From positions 1-64,000 of the forward strand of contig PKDX01000005.1 of NCBI GenBank assembly GCA_002862745.1: a stretch of 64,000 nt of DNA, written 5' to 3'. Below the pieces are notes generated by a model. That model was not told the origin of the DNA. It searched no databases and was given only the letters and a program-made list of their open reading frames with translations. Position 1 is the stretch's first letter, and each line of letters begins with the position of its first letter. The stretch comes from Bacteroidota bacterium. Its GTDB lineage: Bacteria > Bacteroidota > Bacteroidia > Chitinophagales > UBA8649. Both the position numbers and the translations under genes were made by a program. Positions 10,859-21,540 of the stretch are shown piece after piece.

Positions 10859-13360
10859 ATGTATGTAATCAAGCGAAATGGCAGAAGGGAACAGGTGATG
10901 TTTGATAAAATCACCTCAAGAATTAATAAACTCTCCTATGGTTTAGATCCTAGCTATGTGCAACCCTTTAAGATTGCTCAAAAAGTAATCAATGGATTGT
11001 ACCCAGGAGTCACTACTGCTGAGCTTGATGAATTGGCTGCTGAGGAATGCGCAACCATGACAACGGAGCATCCTGATTATGCCATTCTTGCTGCCCGCAT
11101 CGCGGTTTCCAATCTCCATAAGCGCACAAAGAAAAATTTCTCGGAGGTTGTAAGTGACCTTTACAACTATGTAGACCCTTTGACACAAAAGCCAGCGTCA
11201 CTTGTCAGTAAGGAACTGTACGAGGTGGTACAGAAAAACCAAGAGGAATTGGATGCTGCCATCATCCATTCTAAAGATTATCACTACGATTTCTTCGGAT
11301 TCAAAACACTTGAGCGAGCTTATCTACTGCGTCTTGATGGAGAAGTAGCAGAGCGCCCTCAACACATGTTGATGAGGGTTTCGCTTGGAATCCATATGGA
11401 AGATATTGAGTCGGCACTCGTTACATATAAACTCATGTCAGAGCGTTGGTTTACTCATGCAACACCTACATTGTTTAATGCTGGGACACCGAAACCTCAA
11501 ATGTCTTCATGTTTCCTTTTAACCATGAAGGATGATAGTATTACAGGTATTTTCGACACCCTAAAGCAGTGTGCTGAAATTTCGAAGTCTGCCGGTGGAA
11601 TTGGTCTAAGCATTCATAACATCCGAGCGAATGGCAGCTATATAAAAGGTACGAACGGAACATCGAATGGTATTATACCAATGCTTCGTGTATTTAACAA
11701 TACGGCCCGTTATGTAGATCAGGGTGGTGGAAAACGCAAAGGTGCTTTCGCTGTGTACTTGGAGCCATGGCATGCAGACATTCATGACTTCCTTGAGCTC
11801 AAGAAAAATCATGGTCATGAAGAAAATCGAGCCCGTGATCTTTTCTATGCTATGTGGATTCCTGATTTATTTATGGAGCGTGTTAAGGAAGATTCGGACT
11901 GGTCACTATTCTGTCCCAACGAAGCGCCAGGTCTAGCGGATGTACACAGTCAGGAGTTTAAGGATTTGTATGAGCGGTATGAGGCAGAAGGAAAGGCTCG
12001 AAAAGTTGTTAAAGCCCGTCAAATTTGGTTGGAGATTCTAAAGAGCCAAATTGAAACAGGAAACCCATATATCCTATATAAGGATGCTGCAAATGCTAAG
12101 AGTAATCAGCAGAATCTGGGAACTATCAAATCGTCCAACCTCTGTACGGAAATAATAGAGTATACAGCACCTGACGAAGTTGCCGTTTGTAATTTGGCCT
12201 CGATTGCTCTCAACCGATTCGTTACGGATAAAAAGGAATTCGATTTCCAGAAACTGTATGATGTATCCTATCAGGTAGCCTTAAACTTAAATCGTGTAAT
12301 TGATGGTAATTACTATCCGGTAGAGGAGGCTCGCAATTCCAACATGCGCCATCGTCCTATTGGTATTGGTGTTCAAGGACTAGCTGATGCATTTTTAATG
12401 CTTCGACTACCGTTTACATCCCATGAAGCAAAGGTTTTGAATCGCGACATTTTCGAAACGATTTATTTTGCGGCAGTGACAGCATCTAAGGACATGGCTA
12501 AGCGCGAGGGTGCTTATCCAACCTTCAAAGGATCACCGATGAGCGAAGGAAAGTTCCAGTTTGATCTATGGGGTGTTGAGCCTACGGATCGCTATGATTG
12601 GGAAGGGCTTCGAAAAGAAGTTATGGAGCACGGTGTGCGAAACAGTCTGCTTCTTGCCCCTATGCCAACAGCTTCCACGTCACAGATCCTAGGAAACAAT
12701 GAGTGCTTTGAACCTTATACTACCAATATCTATACAAGAAAGGTATTGAGCGGAGAGTTTATTGTAGTTAACAAGCATCTCCTTCGAGACTTAATCGACT
12801 TGGGTCTATGGAATGAGCAAATGAAAATGCGCTTAATCAAGGCAAGAGGCTCTGTCCAGGATATTGAAGAAATCCCTGGCGAGATAAAGCAACTGTATCT
12901 GACAGCATGGGAGCTTTCTCAACGAGACATTATAGACATGGCTGCGGATCGCGGAGCCTATATCTGTCAAAGTCAAAGTATGAATGTCTTTATGCAAGAT
13001 GCTACCATTAAGAAACTCAATGCTATGCACTTCCATGCTTGGCAAAAAGGTCTTAAGACGGGAACTTATTATCTCAGAACGCAAGCAGCGCGTGCGGCAG
13101 TTCAGATGGGACTAGACAACTCGTTAAAGAAAGTTTCAGCCCCAAAGGAAAAAGCACCAGCTGTACAGCAGGTTGTTGCTAAGCCGGCGCAGGAAACTCA
13201 GCCAAGCGCCCTGCCCACACAAAATACTACTTCACCTTCACAAGGAGTCATTGTATCTGAGGACACTAAGCCAGTAGAAACAATGTCCGAACAGGAGGCT
13301 ATACAAGCTGTCAAGGCATGTAGCATTGACAATCCAGACTGTGAGAGTTGCTCAGGTTAA
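10859..13360 (+). CDS. nrdA: Ribonucleotide reductase alpha subunit with N-terminal ATP-cone
   Basis: ATP-cone [29 protein letters not shown]-terminal cysteine tail [13 protein letters not shown]. Confidence 0.97.
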   Translation: MYVIKRNGRREQVMFDKITSRINKLSYGLDPSYVQPFKIAQKVINGLYPGVTTAELDELAAEECATMTTEHPDYAILAARIAVSNLHKRTKKNFSEVVSDLYNYVDPLTQKPASLVSKELYEVVQKNQEELDAAIIHSKDYHYDFFGFKTLERAYLLRLDGEVAERPQHMLMRVSLGIHMEDIESALVTYKLMSERWFTHATPTLFNAGTPKPQMSSCFLLTMKDDSITGIFDTLKQCAEISKSAGGIGLSIHNIRANGSYIKGTNGTSNGIIPMLRVFNNTARYVDQGGGKRKGAFAVYLEPWHADIHDFLELKKNHGHEENRARDLFYAMWIPDLFMERVKEDSDWSLFCPNEAPGLADVHSQEFKDLYERYEAEGKARKVVKARQIWLEILKSQIETGNPYILYKDAANAKSNQQNLGTIKSSNLCTEIIEYTAPDEVAVCNLASIALNRFVTDKKEFDFQKLYDVSYQVALNLNRVIDGNYYPVEEARNSNMRHRPIGIGVQGLADAFLMLRLPFTSHEAKVLNRDIFETIYFAAVTASKDMAKREGAYPTFKGSPMSEGKFQFDLWGVEPTDRYDWEGLRKEVMEHGVRNSLLLAPMPTASTSQILGNNECFEPYTTNIYTRKVLSGEFIVVNKHLLRDLIDLGLWNEQMKMRLIKARGSVQDIEEIPGEIKQLYLTAWELSQRDIIDMAADRGAYICQSQSMNVFMQDATIKKLNAMHFHAWQKGLKTGTYYLRTQAARAAVQMGLDNSLKKVSAPKEKAPAVQQVVAKPAQETQPSALPTQNTTSPSQGVIVSEDTKPVETMSEQEAIQAVKACSIDNPDCESCSG

Positions 13361-14841
13361 GATCCTGTCAATAGTTTAAGTAGAAAGTGGGTTAGTATTA
13401 GAACGGGTAGTAAGTATACCAAGCTATATCGAATAATGTAACCCATAAAAGATGGCATTTTAACACCATTCTGTTCAGCAATTGACTTGACCATGAAGTT
13501 GGGAGCATTGCCTATATAGGACATTGCCCCAAAGAATACGGAGGCTATGGATATGGCCAAGAGCATAGGCTCGGGTCGAGATAAAAACAGAAGGACATCG
13601 GCCTTGTCTGCAATATTTAGCCCATACTTGCCCATGCCTGCGGATAGAAAGTTAAGATAGGTTGGCGCATTGTCTAAGATGCCTGAGAATATACCGGTGC
13701 CCCAGTAAAGCGTATCGGTGGTAATGAGTTTCGCTCCTGTCTCGGATTGGGCAAATCCCCTAATCAAATCTAAAGCAGGCATCATGGTTGCGAATATGCC
13801 AATAAAGAGAAAGGCAACTTCTCGAATGGGTTCAAAGGTGAATTCATTTCCTTGTAATGCACTTTTTGAAGACAAACGATAGCCAATAAGAAGTGTAAGC
13901 ATCATTAAGACTTCTCGGAGAAAACTCATTTTTCCCCCGTCATAGGTGATATAGGCCCACGAAGGCATATCAATCACATTGGGGTCAAGAAAAACGAATC
14001 CACAAATGAGCCCAAGAAAGACGATATTGTGGCTTCCACTAATCCGTATACTATTGGCTACTTGACTGTCTTCGGTGTTTGCATGCTCTTTTCGGAGGGA
14101 TCTTGTGTCCAAGACAAAGAATATGGCCGATAGCATCATTACAGCAAAAGCCCAATACGGTGCAGCATGTTGCAGTGTCCAAAAGAAGGGCACTCCTTTA
14201 AGGAACCCTAGGAATAGCGGGGGGTCCCCAATGGGTGTAAGACATCCACCAACATTACTTACAATAAATATGAAAAAGACGATGTGAAAAGGCTTTATTC
14301 GAGACTTATTTAGTCGAATAAAGGGTCTTATCAAAAGCATAGAGGCTCCCGTAGTACCAATAACATTAGCCAATATGGCCCCAAACACCAACAGCCCCAC
14401 ATTGATCATCGGTTTACTCTGAAGGTCTGCTTCGATTAGGATTCCTCCTGATACAACGAAAAGGCTTCCTACCAGGGCGATAAAGGACATGTATTCAAAC
14501 AAGGCGTGAATCGGGGCATGGGTGTTTTTTAAAGCAAAAACATAATAGGCTACTACGGTCGTCCCAAGGAGAATGGCGACTAAGGGATAGCGTTTGTGCC
14601 AGAAATGCTCATAAAATAAAGGTCCTGTTGCAATCATGCCTAGTAAGAGGACAAAGGGTAATACAGCAGCGGGATGTGGTGCATGATCGTCATGCCCGCC
14701 ATGGTCTTCATCTACAGCATGTTCGTGATGGTTTCCTTCAATCCCGGTGTGATCGCCTTCATGGTTAGGAGTGGCATAGCCTTGAGTAAACCCTGAAAAA
14801 AAGAGCAGGGCTAAGGCAAGTAAAATTTGTTTTGGTTTCAT
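13357..14841 (-). CDS. nhaD: NhaD-type sodium:proton antiporter / ion transporter-superfamily protein with His-rich N-terminal segment
   Basis: Multi-[27 protein letters not shown] and [12 protein letters not shown] motifs. Start set at [21 protein letters not shown] (14841) because this gives a signal peptide. Confidence 0.85.
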   Translation of the reverse strand: MKPKQILLALALLFFSGFTQGYATPNHEGDHTGIEGNHHEHAVDEDHGGHDDHAPHPAAVLPFVLLLGMIATGPLFYEHFWHKRYPLVAILLGTTVVAYYVFALKNTHAPIHALFEYMSFIALVGSLFVVSGGILIEADLQSKPMINVGLLVFGAILANVIGTTGASMLLIRPFIRLNKSRIKPFHIVFFIFIVSNVGGCLTPIGDPPLFLGFLKGVPFFWTLQHAAPYWAFAVMMLSAIFFVLDTRSLRKEHANTEDSQVANSIRISGSHNIVFLGLICGFVFLDPNVIDMPSWAYITYDGGKMSFLREVLMMLTLLIGYRLSSKSALQGNEFTFEPIREVAFLFIGIFATMMPALDLIRGFAQSETGAKLITTDTLYWGTGIFSGILDNAPTYLNFLSAGMGKYGLNIADKADVLLFLSRPEPMLLAISIASVFFGAMSYIGNAPNFMVKSIAEQNGVKMPSFMGYIIRYSLVYLLPVLILTHFLLKLLTGS

Positions 14842-14845
14842 AAAG

Positions 14846-16084
14846 TTAGGCTCGAAGTTTGGCAATTGCTCGTCCGAGGCTTCGGCGGGCTATGCCATGT
14901 TTGTCTTGGTTTTCGTTATGTACATCTTGTAAGGCCTGACGCACACAGTTGGAGACATCCTCAAAAATGGTGTCTTCATGGATTACAGCATTGGGCTGCA
15001 TTAAATAGCCAAATGTTCTAGCCATACCACAGTTGGCTATAAAGTCAGGAATAATGGCTGTGAGGTTATCGGCGTAATTGGCGGTTGGGCCGTAAAAGAT
15101 ATCTTCATCGGCAAAAGGCACGTTCGCTCCTGCACTAATTGCTTGAAGACCTGCTTTAGATAATCGCTCAACATTATCTTTGGAAACGAGCCTTGAGGCG
15201 GCGGATGGTAGAAAAATCTCACAGGGCACATCCCAAATCGAACGGTTGACGTCATCGAATGAAAGCATACCTTCCGCATGTAGGGCATTCCCCTTACGTG
15301 TATTTATAAGCTCGATCAAACGCTCATGAGGAATGCCTTCTTCATCAATGATTCCTCCAGCACGATCAATAATTCCTGTTACAATGGCGCCCCGCTGACT
15401 TAGATAAAATGCTGCTGGTGCTGCGACATTACCCCATCCTTGCACGATGACTCGCTTTCCTTCTACGCTGCTGTCATTCCATAGATCATAATAATGTTCA
15501 ATACCCTTGGCTACGCCATATCCTGTGATGAGATCCGCAATGCAGTAATTTTCGGACAGGCTAGGAGTTAGGGAAGCATTTTCAATGCGTTTACTGACCC
15601 CCTTACGCAACTGTAAGATGCGTTGTACACGGTCCTGCTCTGCTAAACCAAAGTGCCCATTGAGAATGCCTTCTTGTGGGTGCCAAAGTCCATAGGATTC
15701 CGTGATAGGAACCACTTCTTTTATTGCATCAACATTAAGATCACCTCCTGTGCCATAATATCGCTTTAGAATAGGTGCCACTGCTCTATACCAACGTTTA
15801 AGAACTCCTTCTTTGTCAGGGTGGAATGGATCGAAGTCAATACCCGATTTGGCCCCGCCAATGGCCGGCCCAGTAACGGAGAACTTTATTTCCATGACCT
15901 TAGCCAAGGATACAACCTCATGTAGGTTGAGGCCTTTACGCATTCGTGTTCCTCCTCCAGCAGCCCCACCACGTAGTGAATTAATGACGAGATAACCTTT
16001 AGCATCCGTCTCGCTGTCGCTCCATTGAAAAACGACTTCAGGTGTTTTGGCTTTATATTCTTCGAGAAAGGGTATTGTTTTCAT
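14846..16084 (-). CDS. Glu/Leu/Phe/Val dehydrogenase family protein
   Basis: GGAAGGGTRMRKGL, GPAIGGAKSGIDFDP, VIVQGWGNVAAPAAFYL NAD-binding motif. Confidence 0.93.
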   Translation of the reverse strand: MKTIPFLEEYKAKTPEVVFQWSDSETDAKGYLVINSLRGGAAGGGTRMRKGLNLHEVVSLAKVMEIKFSVTGPAIGGAKSGIDFDPFHPDKEGVLKRWYRAVAPILKRYYGTGGDLNVDAIKEVVPITESYGLWHPQEGILNGHFGLAEQDRVQRILQLRKGVSKRIENASLTPSLSENYCIADLITGYGVAKGIEHYYDLWNDSSVEGKRVIVQGWGNVAAPAAFYLSQRGAIVTGIIDRAGGIIDEEGIPHERLIELINTRKGNALHAEGMLSFDDVNRSIWDVPCEIFLPSAASRLVSKDNVERLSKAGLQAISAGANVPFADEDIFYGPTANYADNLTAIIPDFIANCGMARTFGYLMQPNAVIHEDTIFEDVSNCVRQALQDVHNENQDKHGIARRSLGRAIAKLRA

Positions 16085-16231
16085 ATCGATAGGTTAAAAA
16101 TACGCCATCGATAGGAAAGTTTTGTGCTGTCTCTTATGCTTTACATTTCGGGCTTTGCAGTCATGTATCTATGGATAACAAGATTAGATGATACCATGTG
16201 GCTTGAGTATGTTTGAAATGAACAAACGATT

Positions 16232-17380
16232 ATGGTCTGGGAAGCATTACAACCGATAAACCCCTCAAGCTTTATTCAGGGAGGGAAATACAACAAGGCA
16301 CAAATTGGGAGTCATTTGATTTCATGGGACGGCGCACCAGATTGGGAGTCATTTGATATTGGCATTGTCGCGGTTAAAGAGGATCGAACATCTGTCTATA
16401 ATCCAGGGTGTAGCCATGGATCTCATGACATACGCAAACAGTTCTATAGCCTTTATGCGCACTTTAAATGTCCAAGAATACTTGATGTAGGCGATATAGA
16501 AGCTGGACAAAATGTAATGGATACCTACTCTATTCTTTCTGAACTGAGTGCAGAATTTGTGCGTCATGGCAAAGTCCTCTTAATCCTTGGGGGTAGCCAT
16601 GATCTTACCATTGGTCAGTACAAGGGTCATGCCGATGCTGGACATAGGGCGCACTTAATTCAAGTGGATGAGCATATTGATATGCGCGATTCTGAAGATG
16701 TTGATTCAACAAGCTTCCTACGGCACATGTTAAAAAACAACAAGGGATTTGTCGAGGATTTCACCCATTTTGGCCACCAGCAATTCTATAACGATCCTGC
16801 CTTTGTTCAACATCTAGATTCCCTTGACGCCGACCATATGAGGATGGGGGATTTTCGAGCAAACTTGAATGATGCGGAGGCTTTCTTTAGAAATGCCCAT
16901 GTATTGAGTTTTGACGTGTCGGCCATGATGAGCGCGTATGCTCCGGGTAATATCTTAACCTCACCGAATGGATTATCAGGTACTGAGGCGTGTCAGATTT
17001 TTAGATATGCAGGATTTAGTCCCTATATGAATTCTGTAGGAATCTATGAATACAATCCGCATCTGGACCAAAATCACCTAACAGCCAAGCAAATCAGTCA
17101 AATGCTTTGGTACTTTTTAGAGGGGTACTCTATACGAAGGGATGAGACTCCAGCACTTAATGATGCTCGATTTGTTCAGTATCAGGTTGTTATGCCAAGC
17201 CTTGCTCGGGAGTTGGTGTTTTGGAAAAGTCGCGTAACCGGGCGTTGGTGGATGGAGTTTGCCGGCGATAATGAAAAATCAGTTTTTGTGGCCTGTCAGG
17301 ATAAGGATTATGCGTTAGCCTTAGAAAATGAGTTGTCCGATCGCTGGATGAGGGCTTTTCGGCGAAGTGACCTTGGTTAG
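16232..17380 (+). CDS. Arginase/agmatinase/formimidoylglutamase (ureohydrolase)-fold protein
   Basis: LILGGSHDLTIGQY, LIQVDEHIDMRD, LSFDVSAMMSAYAPG; ureohydrolase motifs with an altered third motif. Confidence 0.82.
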   Translation: MVWEALQPINPSSFIQGGKYNKAQIGSHLISWDGAPDWESFDIGIVAVKEDRTSVYNPGCSHGSHDIRKQFYSLYAHFKCPRILDVGDIEAGQNVMDTYSILSELSAEFVRHGKVLLILGGSHDLTIGQYKGHADAGHRAHLIQVDEHIDMRDSEDVDSTSFLRHMLKNNKGFVEDFTHFGHQQFYNDPAFVQHLDSLDADHMRMGDFRANLNDAEAFFRNAHVLSFDVSAMMSAYAPGNILTSPNGLSGTEACQIFRYAGFSPYMNSVGIYEYNPHLDQNHLTAKQISQMLWYFLEGYSIRRDETPALNDARFVQYQVVMPSLARELVFWKSRVTGRWWMEFAGDNEKSVFVACQDKDYALALENELSDRWMRAFRRSDLG

Positions 17381-18639
17381 TCCAACAATTCTTCGAGCCT
17401 ACAACTTCTTGAACCTTTAATAAGAATTGAACACGGACTATTACTTTGACGGAGTAAATGCTCCTTTAGATCCTCTTTGTTCGTGTAAAAGGTTTGATTT
17501 CCTGCTAAAAGAGAGTGTGAAAATTCATCGCCAAAAAACAGGGACTCCGATATGTCCAAAGCCTTTAGATAATCTACTAAGGCTTGGTGTTCATCTCTAC
17601 TGTACTTGCCGAGTTCTTTCATTTCACCTAGAATCAAAATTTTCTTTCCGAGTCTTGCCATAAATCCATCAATTGATGCCCGCATACTGCTTGGATTCGC
17701 ATTATACGCGTCAAGCACTATGGTTGCTTTATTCCTTTTTAGGTATTGTGATCGATTGTTTTGGGGATTATATTCTAACAGGGGGAGGAGGTAGTCTTCT
17801 AACTCGATAGAAAAGTGGCTACAGAGGGCTGCTGCACCGATTACATTATTTCTATTGAAGCTTCCTTTGAGATGAAAAGGTGTTTTGTTCTGTGGGTCAC
17901 AATATTGCAGAATGTCTCCATCAAATTCGATGGGTAATGAAAAGTCTGCAGACGGTTTTAATCCGTAGGTTGTGGTGTGTGTGTAGTTGCTCAACATTTT
18001 TGCAATACCTTCTTCACCGGATGGGTAAAAGACTTCTCCTCCTGACGAACACACAGCATCAAACAACTCCATTTTACCTTTTAAAACCCCTTCCAATCCG
18101 CCAAAACCTTCTAAATGGGCCTTTCCAATATTTGTAATTAAGCCATGACTTGGCTTGGCCCACTCGCAATAGCTTTTAATTTCTCCTTGATGGTTAGCGC
18201 CCATTTCTATAATAGCAATATCGTGATCTTGTGTGATACGAAGAAGGGTAAGTGGAACGCCTATGTGGTTGTTGAAGTTTCCCTTGGTGGCAAGCACGTT
18301 AAATTGGGCGCTTAGTCCCCGCTGAAGAAGCTCTTTAACCGTAGTTTTTCCGTTTGACCCTGTTAATCCGATTACTGGAATAGTAAAGCGTTCCCGATGT
18401 TTTAAGGCCATGTGTTGCAAGCACTTTAAGCTGTCTTCAACGAGGATACAGTTTTCTCCAACGACCGCTTCTTCCTCATCAACAATTGCACCTATCGCGC
18501 CTTGATTTAGTGCATCTTGAACAAAGCGATTACCATTAAAATTTGGTCCTTTCAATGCCACAAAAAGTTGGTTTTTGTAGACCTGGCGTGTGTCGATGGT
18601 TATTCCGCTACTTTGAAGAAAGAGCTCGTAAACTTTCAT
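17377..18639 (-). CDS. murF: UDP-N-acetylmuramoyl-tripeptide--D-alanyl-D-alanine ligase
   Basis: IGLTGSNGKTTVKELL, AIIEMGANHQGEI, VLDAYNANPSSM. Confidence 0.96.
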   Translation of the reverse strand: MKVYELFLQSSGITIDTRQVYKNQLFVALKGPNFNGNRFVQDALNQGAIGAIVDEEEAVVGENCILVEDSLKCLQHMALKHRERFTIPVIGLTGSNGKTTVKELLQRGLSAQFNVLATKGNFNNHIGVPLTLLRITQDHDIAIIEMGANHQGEIKSYCEWAKPSHGLITNIGKAHLEGFGGLEGVLKGKMELFDAVCSSGGEVFYPSGEEGIAKMLSNYTHTTTYGLKPSADFSLPIEFDGDILQYCDPQNKTPFHLKGSFNRNNVIGAAALCSHFSIELEDYLLPLLEYNPQNNRSQYLKRNKATIVLDAYNANPSSMRASIDGFMARLGKKILILGEMKELGKYSRDEHQALVDYLKALDISESLFFGDEFSHSLLAGNQTFYTNKEDLKEHLLRQSNSPCSILIKGSRSCRLEELLD

Positions 18640-18652
18640 GATGATAAGTTAT

Positions 18653-18683
18653 AAAAAAAAAGCCTTCACAATGGAAGGCTTTT
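18653..18683 (-). terminator. Intrinsic terminator downstream of the gldJ-like gene
   Basis: Perfect 10-bp inverted repeat AAAAGCCTTC-acaatg-GAAGGCTTTT (18658-18683) flanked by a 9-nt A run on the + strand, which is a U run on the minus-strand transcript. Confidence 0.85.
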
Positions 18684-18705
18684 GAATTGAGAGGGCTGAC
18701 CTTAG

Positions 18706-20250
18706 TTAGTCATGCCATATTGATTTTTTACCTGCAAAGTCGTTACCTGTATTGGTTTCAACTCCTCCACAAAGCGCACCGATACAAGGCATAGCCAATC
18801 GGAACCCAAGTGTATTCAGTGATTCGTCTTGGTTAAGAAAACGACGAGTTCCAGGGCTCATATACCAGGCCATGTCTTTCCATGAACCGCCCTTGTAGAC
18901 GCGGGCCTCATTGTTTACAAAGGTATTTTGCGCCATATACATCGATGAATCAGATTGACCTTGGGCTCGAGATAAACTGTCACCATCGATATAGTCAATA
19001 GCGTTTGCCACTTGATAATTTCTTCGGCTAGAAAGCTCTTGGGCATCTTCTTCCACTTGGATAACTCTTCCTGTAGAGTCGTTAAACACGGGGTTGTTCG
19101 AAGCATCCATGCTGTCCGAAGTAAATACATTTCCACGATAACCATTGAGATTCCCAATGTCAGCTGATGACATGGGGCGGTATACATCTTTGACCCACTC
19201 ACTGACATTACCTGCCATATTATATAAGCCGTATGCATTAGGCATTCCTGTGACAACTTTTGCAGTGTAAGTCGCTCCATCTTCCTTAGACCCAGCCATT
19301 CCGGAATAGTCTCCAGGGCGACGTTGGAAGTTGACTAAAAACTTACCCATATCTTTTCCTTGATCATGACGGAAAACATAGGAAGGTCCCTCCCAAGTGT
19401 AAATTTTACTTTCAACTACGCGGTTATCGTCTGGGTGCAATTTGCCCCCGATCTGAGCAATTGCCGCAAACTCCCATTGTGCTTCCGTAGGTAGCTCGTA
19501 TGCTGGAAAGAAAATACCATCATCTGCGCGGATGATTCGTCCTTCTTTTGATCCTGAGGAATCAGCAGCATAATTTTTAGGAAGGTTTTGACCATTTACA
19601 GTATTCTCATCGTAAGAGAAGTTTTCGTTGAGGTAGCCCTCTGTTGTGAAAAAATCACCGGAGTTTTGGTTGGTAAGTGCACCCTCGTTGATGTTTAGGA
19701 CTCCTCGGTCAACTAAAACTTTTTCGTTGACACGGTCCGTTCTCCACGCGGCATAATCAACAGCTTGTTCCCAACTGACCCCAACTACAGGATAGTCGTC
19801 GAAACCAGGAGAAGTGAAATAATAGTTTCTTAAGTTTTCATTGTATTCCAACTCTTCTCTCCACACATCCTGGTCAGGCATTGCAGCCTCTACCATGTTT
19901 GGATAGTTCTCTTGATAAATTGCACGCATCCAGTAGATGTATTCGCGATAATTGAGATTTGTTACCTCGCATTCGTCCATGAAGAAGGGATCAACTTCCA
20001 TAGTTTTGGATTGGTTATCCCATAGATACATCACATCTTGCGAGCGGTTACCCATTTCAAATGTTCCGCCAGGAATAAAGATTAAGCCAGGGGCTGTTTC
20101 TTGACCTGATTTCGCGACTTCTGTACGTTTTTCTATGCCTCCGAATTCTTCGTTATTGTATTCCCATCCTGTGTTTGAAGAGGCTGGTTTTTCACAGCTC
20201 GTCAGCACAAGACCAAGGAAGGCAGCAGATAAAAATGCTATGTTTCTCAT
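18706..20250 (-). CDS. gldJ: Gliding motility / T9SS lipoprotein GldJ-like (formylglycine-generating-enzyme fold)
   Basis: Lipoprotein signal MRNIAFLSAAFLGLVLTSC; FGE-like motifs FIPGGTFEMGN, YPVVGVSWEQAVDYAAWR, ELPTEAQWEFAA, YGLYNMAGNVSEWVKDVY. GldJ rather than GldK is inferred from murF/porU/porV context. Confidence 0.8.
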   Translation of the reverse strand: MRNIAFLSAAFLGLVLTSCEKPASSNTGWEYNNEEFGGIEKRTEVAKSGQETAPGLIFIPGGTFEMGNRSQDVMYLWDNQSKTMEVDPFFMDECEVTNLNYREYIYWMRAIYQENYPNMVEAAMPDQDVWREELEYNENLRNYYFTSPGFDDYPVVGVSWEQAVDYAAWRTDRVNEKVLVDRGVLNINEGALTNQNSGDFFTTEGYLNENFSYDENTVNGQNLPKNYAADSSGSKEGRIIRADDGIFFPAYELPTEAQWEFAAIAQIGGKLHPDDNRVVESKIYTWEGPSYVFRHDQGKDMGKFLVNFQRRPGDYSGMAGSKEDGATYTAKVVTGMPNAYGLYNMAGNVSEWVKDVYRPMSSADIGNLNGYRGNVFTSDSMDASNNPVFNDSTGRVIQVEEDAQELSSRRNYQVANAIDYIDGDSLSRAQGQSDSSMYMAQNTFVNNEARVYKGGSWKDMAWYMSPGTRRFLNQDESLNTLGFRLAMPCIGALCGGVETNTGNDFAGKKSIWHD

Positions 20251-20273
20251 TTGTGGATAAATTTCAAGAAAGA

Positions 20274-20281
20274 CAAATATA
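20274..20281 (-). promoter_or_regulatory. Candidate Bacteroidota -7 element (TAnnTTTG) for gldJ
   Basis: TATATTTG on the minus strand, 23 nt upstream of the predicted ATG; no convincing TTG at the -33 position. Confidence 0.35.
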
Positions 20282-20298
20282 ATTGAATATATCAATGG

Positions 20299-21333
20299 TT
20301 AGTATAAAAAATGGCTAGGACACAATAATTTTCCTTCGATATAACTTGGCCGAACGCTATTGGACTCCTTAGATAGGTTAAAGATTAAGGAAATCTCATG
20401 AGAAGCTTGCATGGCCGAAGTTTGCGCAAAGTGTATATCGTGGCTGTACATTAGTTTAAATTGCTGAAGGGCAAAGCCTAACCCTGTATAAACGGCATCA
20501 CTACCCCCTATAGTATGTCGAAAGCCCAGAGAAAAAAACATGGGGTAAATCGTTACCTCCGTTCCCAAAGTAATTCGGTTTAATTCCCCTTGATGGGAGA
20601 ATAGCGCAAAGGGGCTTATAAAATTGCTTGATTTTCTTCTCACGTCAAGAGGAAAGGAATAACTTCCATGAACACGAAATCCCCCATTTTTGATAGAATT
20701 TTCAAAGAGAGCAGGACTTGGTAAAAAGTTGTAGAAACTCAAACCAAGATAACCTCGAGGGCTTACAATACTCAGTCCGGCATTCATATTAAACTCATGG
20801 AGATTGGGTTGAAGTTGGCCAGCGTCTGCGCTTGTATTGGGAATTCCACTAATATTTGTGAAGCCATAGACAGGGTCAATTTGATCCAAAAACCTGAGGT
20901 TATTTACATCATATCCCTGAAATTGATAAAGAGCACTAAGGCCAATTCTGACGGCAAATGTATTGGTGCGATTTCGTGCCTGATAGGCATAGGATGCAGC
21001 AAAAGCACTTCGCTTGTAGAGACCGTCACCCACTTGATGTTGATCTACAGATAGGCCAATTCCTCCGCTTAACGATTCTACGTGTTGGGCGTAGTCCACA
21101 TGATAACTTGTAAATCCGCCATTCGCCCCTCCATTGAGCTGTGGCCATTGATTGCGATAGAGCAATGCAATTCTAGGGCCATGTGCAATGCCGGTGAGCG
21201 AAGGATTTAAACTACTCGGAGACATTTGAAACTGACTGTATTCAACAAACTGCGCTTGAACACCACCTATTGAAATCAACAACATAAAAAGTGTTGCTAG
21301 CAGAATTTCTAGTTTGAATAGAAGTCGATTCAT
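20299..21333 (-). CDS. PorP/SprF family type IX secretion system membrane protein
   Basis: QFVEYSQFQMSPSSLNPSLTGIAHGPRIALLYRNQWP, IGLSVDQHQVGDGLYKRSAFAASYAYQ; start at MNRLLFKLEILLATLFML chosen for signal peptide. Confidence 0.88.
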   Translation of the reverse strand: MNRLLFKLEILLATLFMLLISIGGVQAQFVEYSQFQMSPSSLNPSLTGIAHGPRIALLYRNQWPQLNGGANGGFTSYHVDYAQHVESLSGGIGLSVDQHQVGDGLYKRSAFAASYAYQARNRTNTFAVRIGLSALYQFQGYDVNNLRFLDQIDPVYGFTNISGIPNTSADAGQLQPNLHEFNMNAGLSIVSPRGYLGLSFYNFLPSPALFENSIKNGGFRVHGSYSFPLDVRRKSSNFISPFALFSHQGELNRITLGTEVTIYPMFFSLGFRHTIGGSDAVYTGLGFALQQFKLMYSHDIHFAQTSAMQASHEISLIFNLSKESNSVRPSYIEGKLLCPSHFLY

Positions 21334-21540
21334 ATTCCTTGTTGGGTAAAGGTACAGTCCTGTGAGCATTTTAAAAATCTTACGCTCACCAATATGGCGC
21401 TACGTTGCAATATCCTACCTTTATAGACGTTCCTATAATGCTCTCCACGAACCTTAACGCCAAGGTATATGATTGATTGTGTCCAATTCATGTTTTCTCT
21501 GCGACGCTCTTACCACTCTGTTAACGTTGCATGGGGCAAT

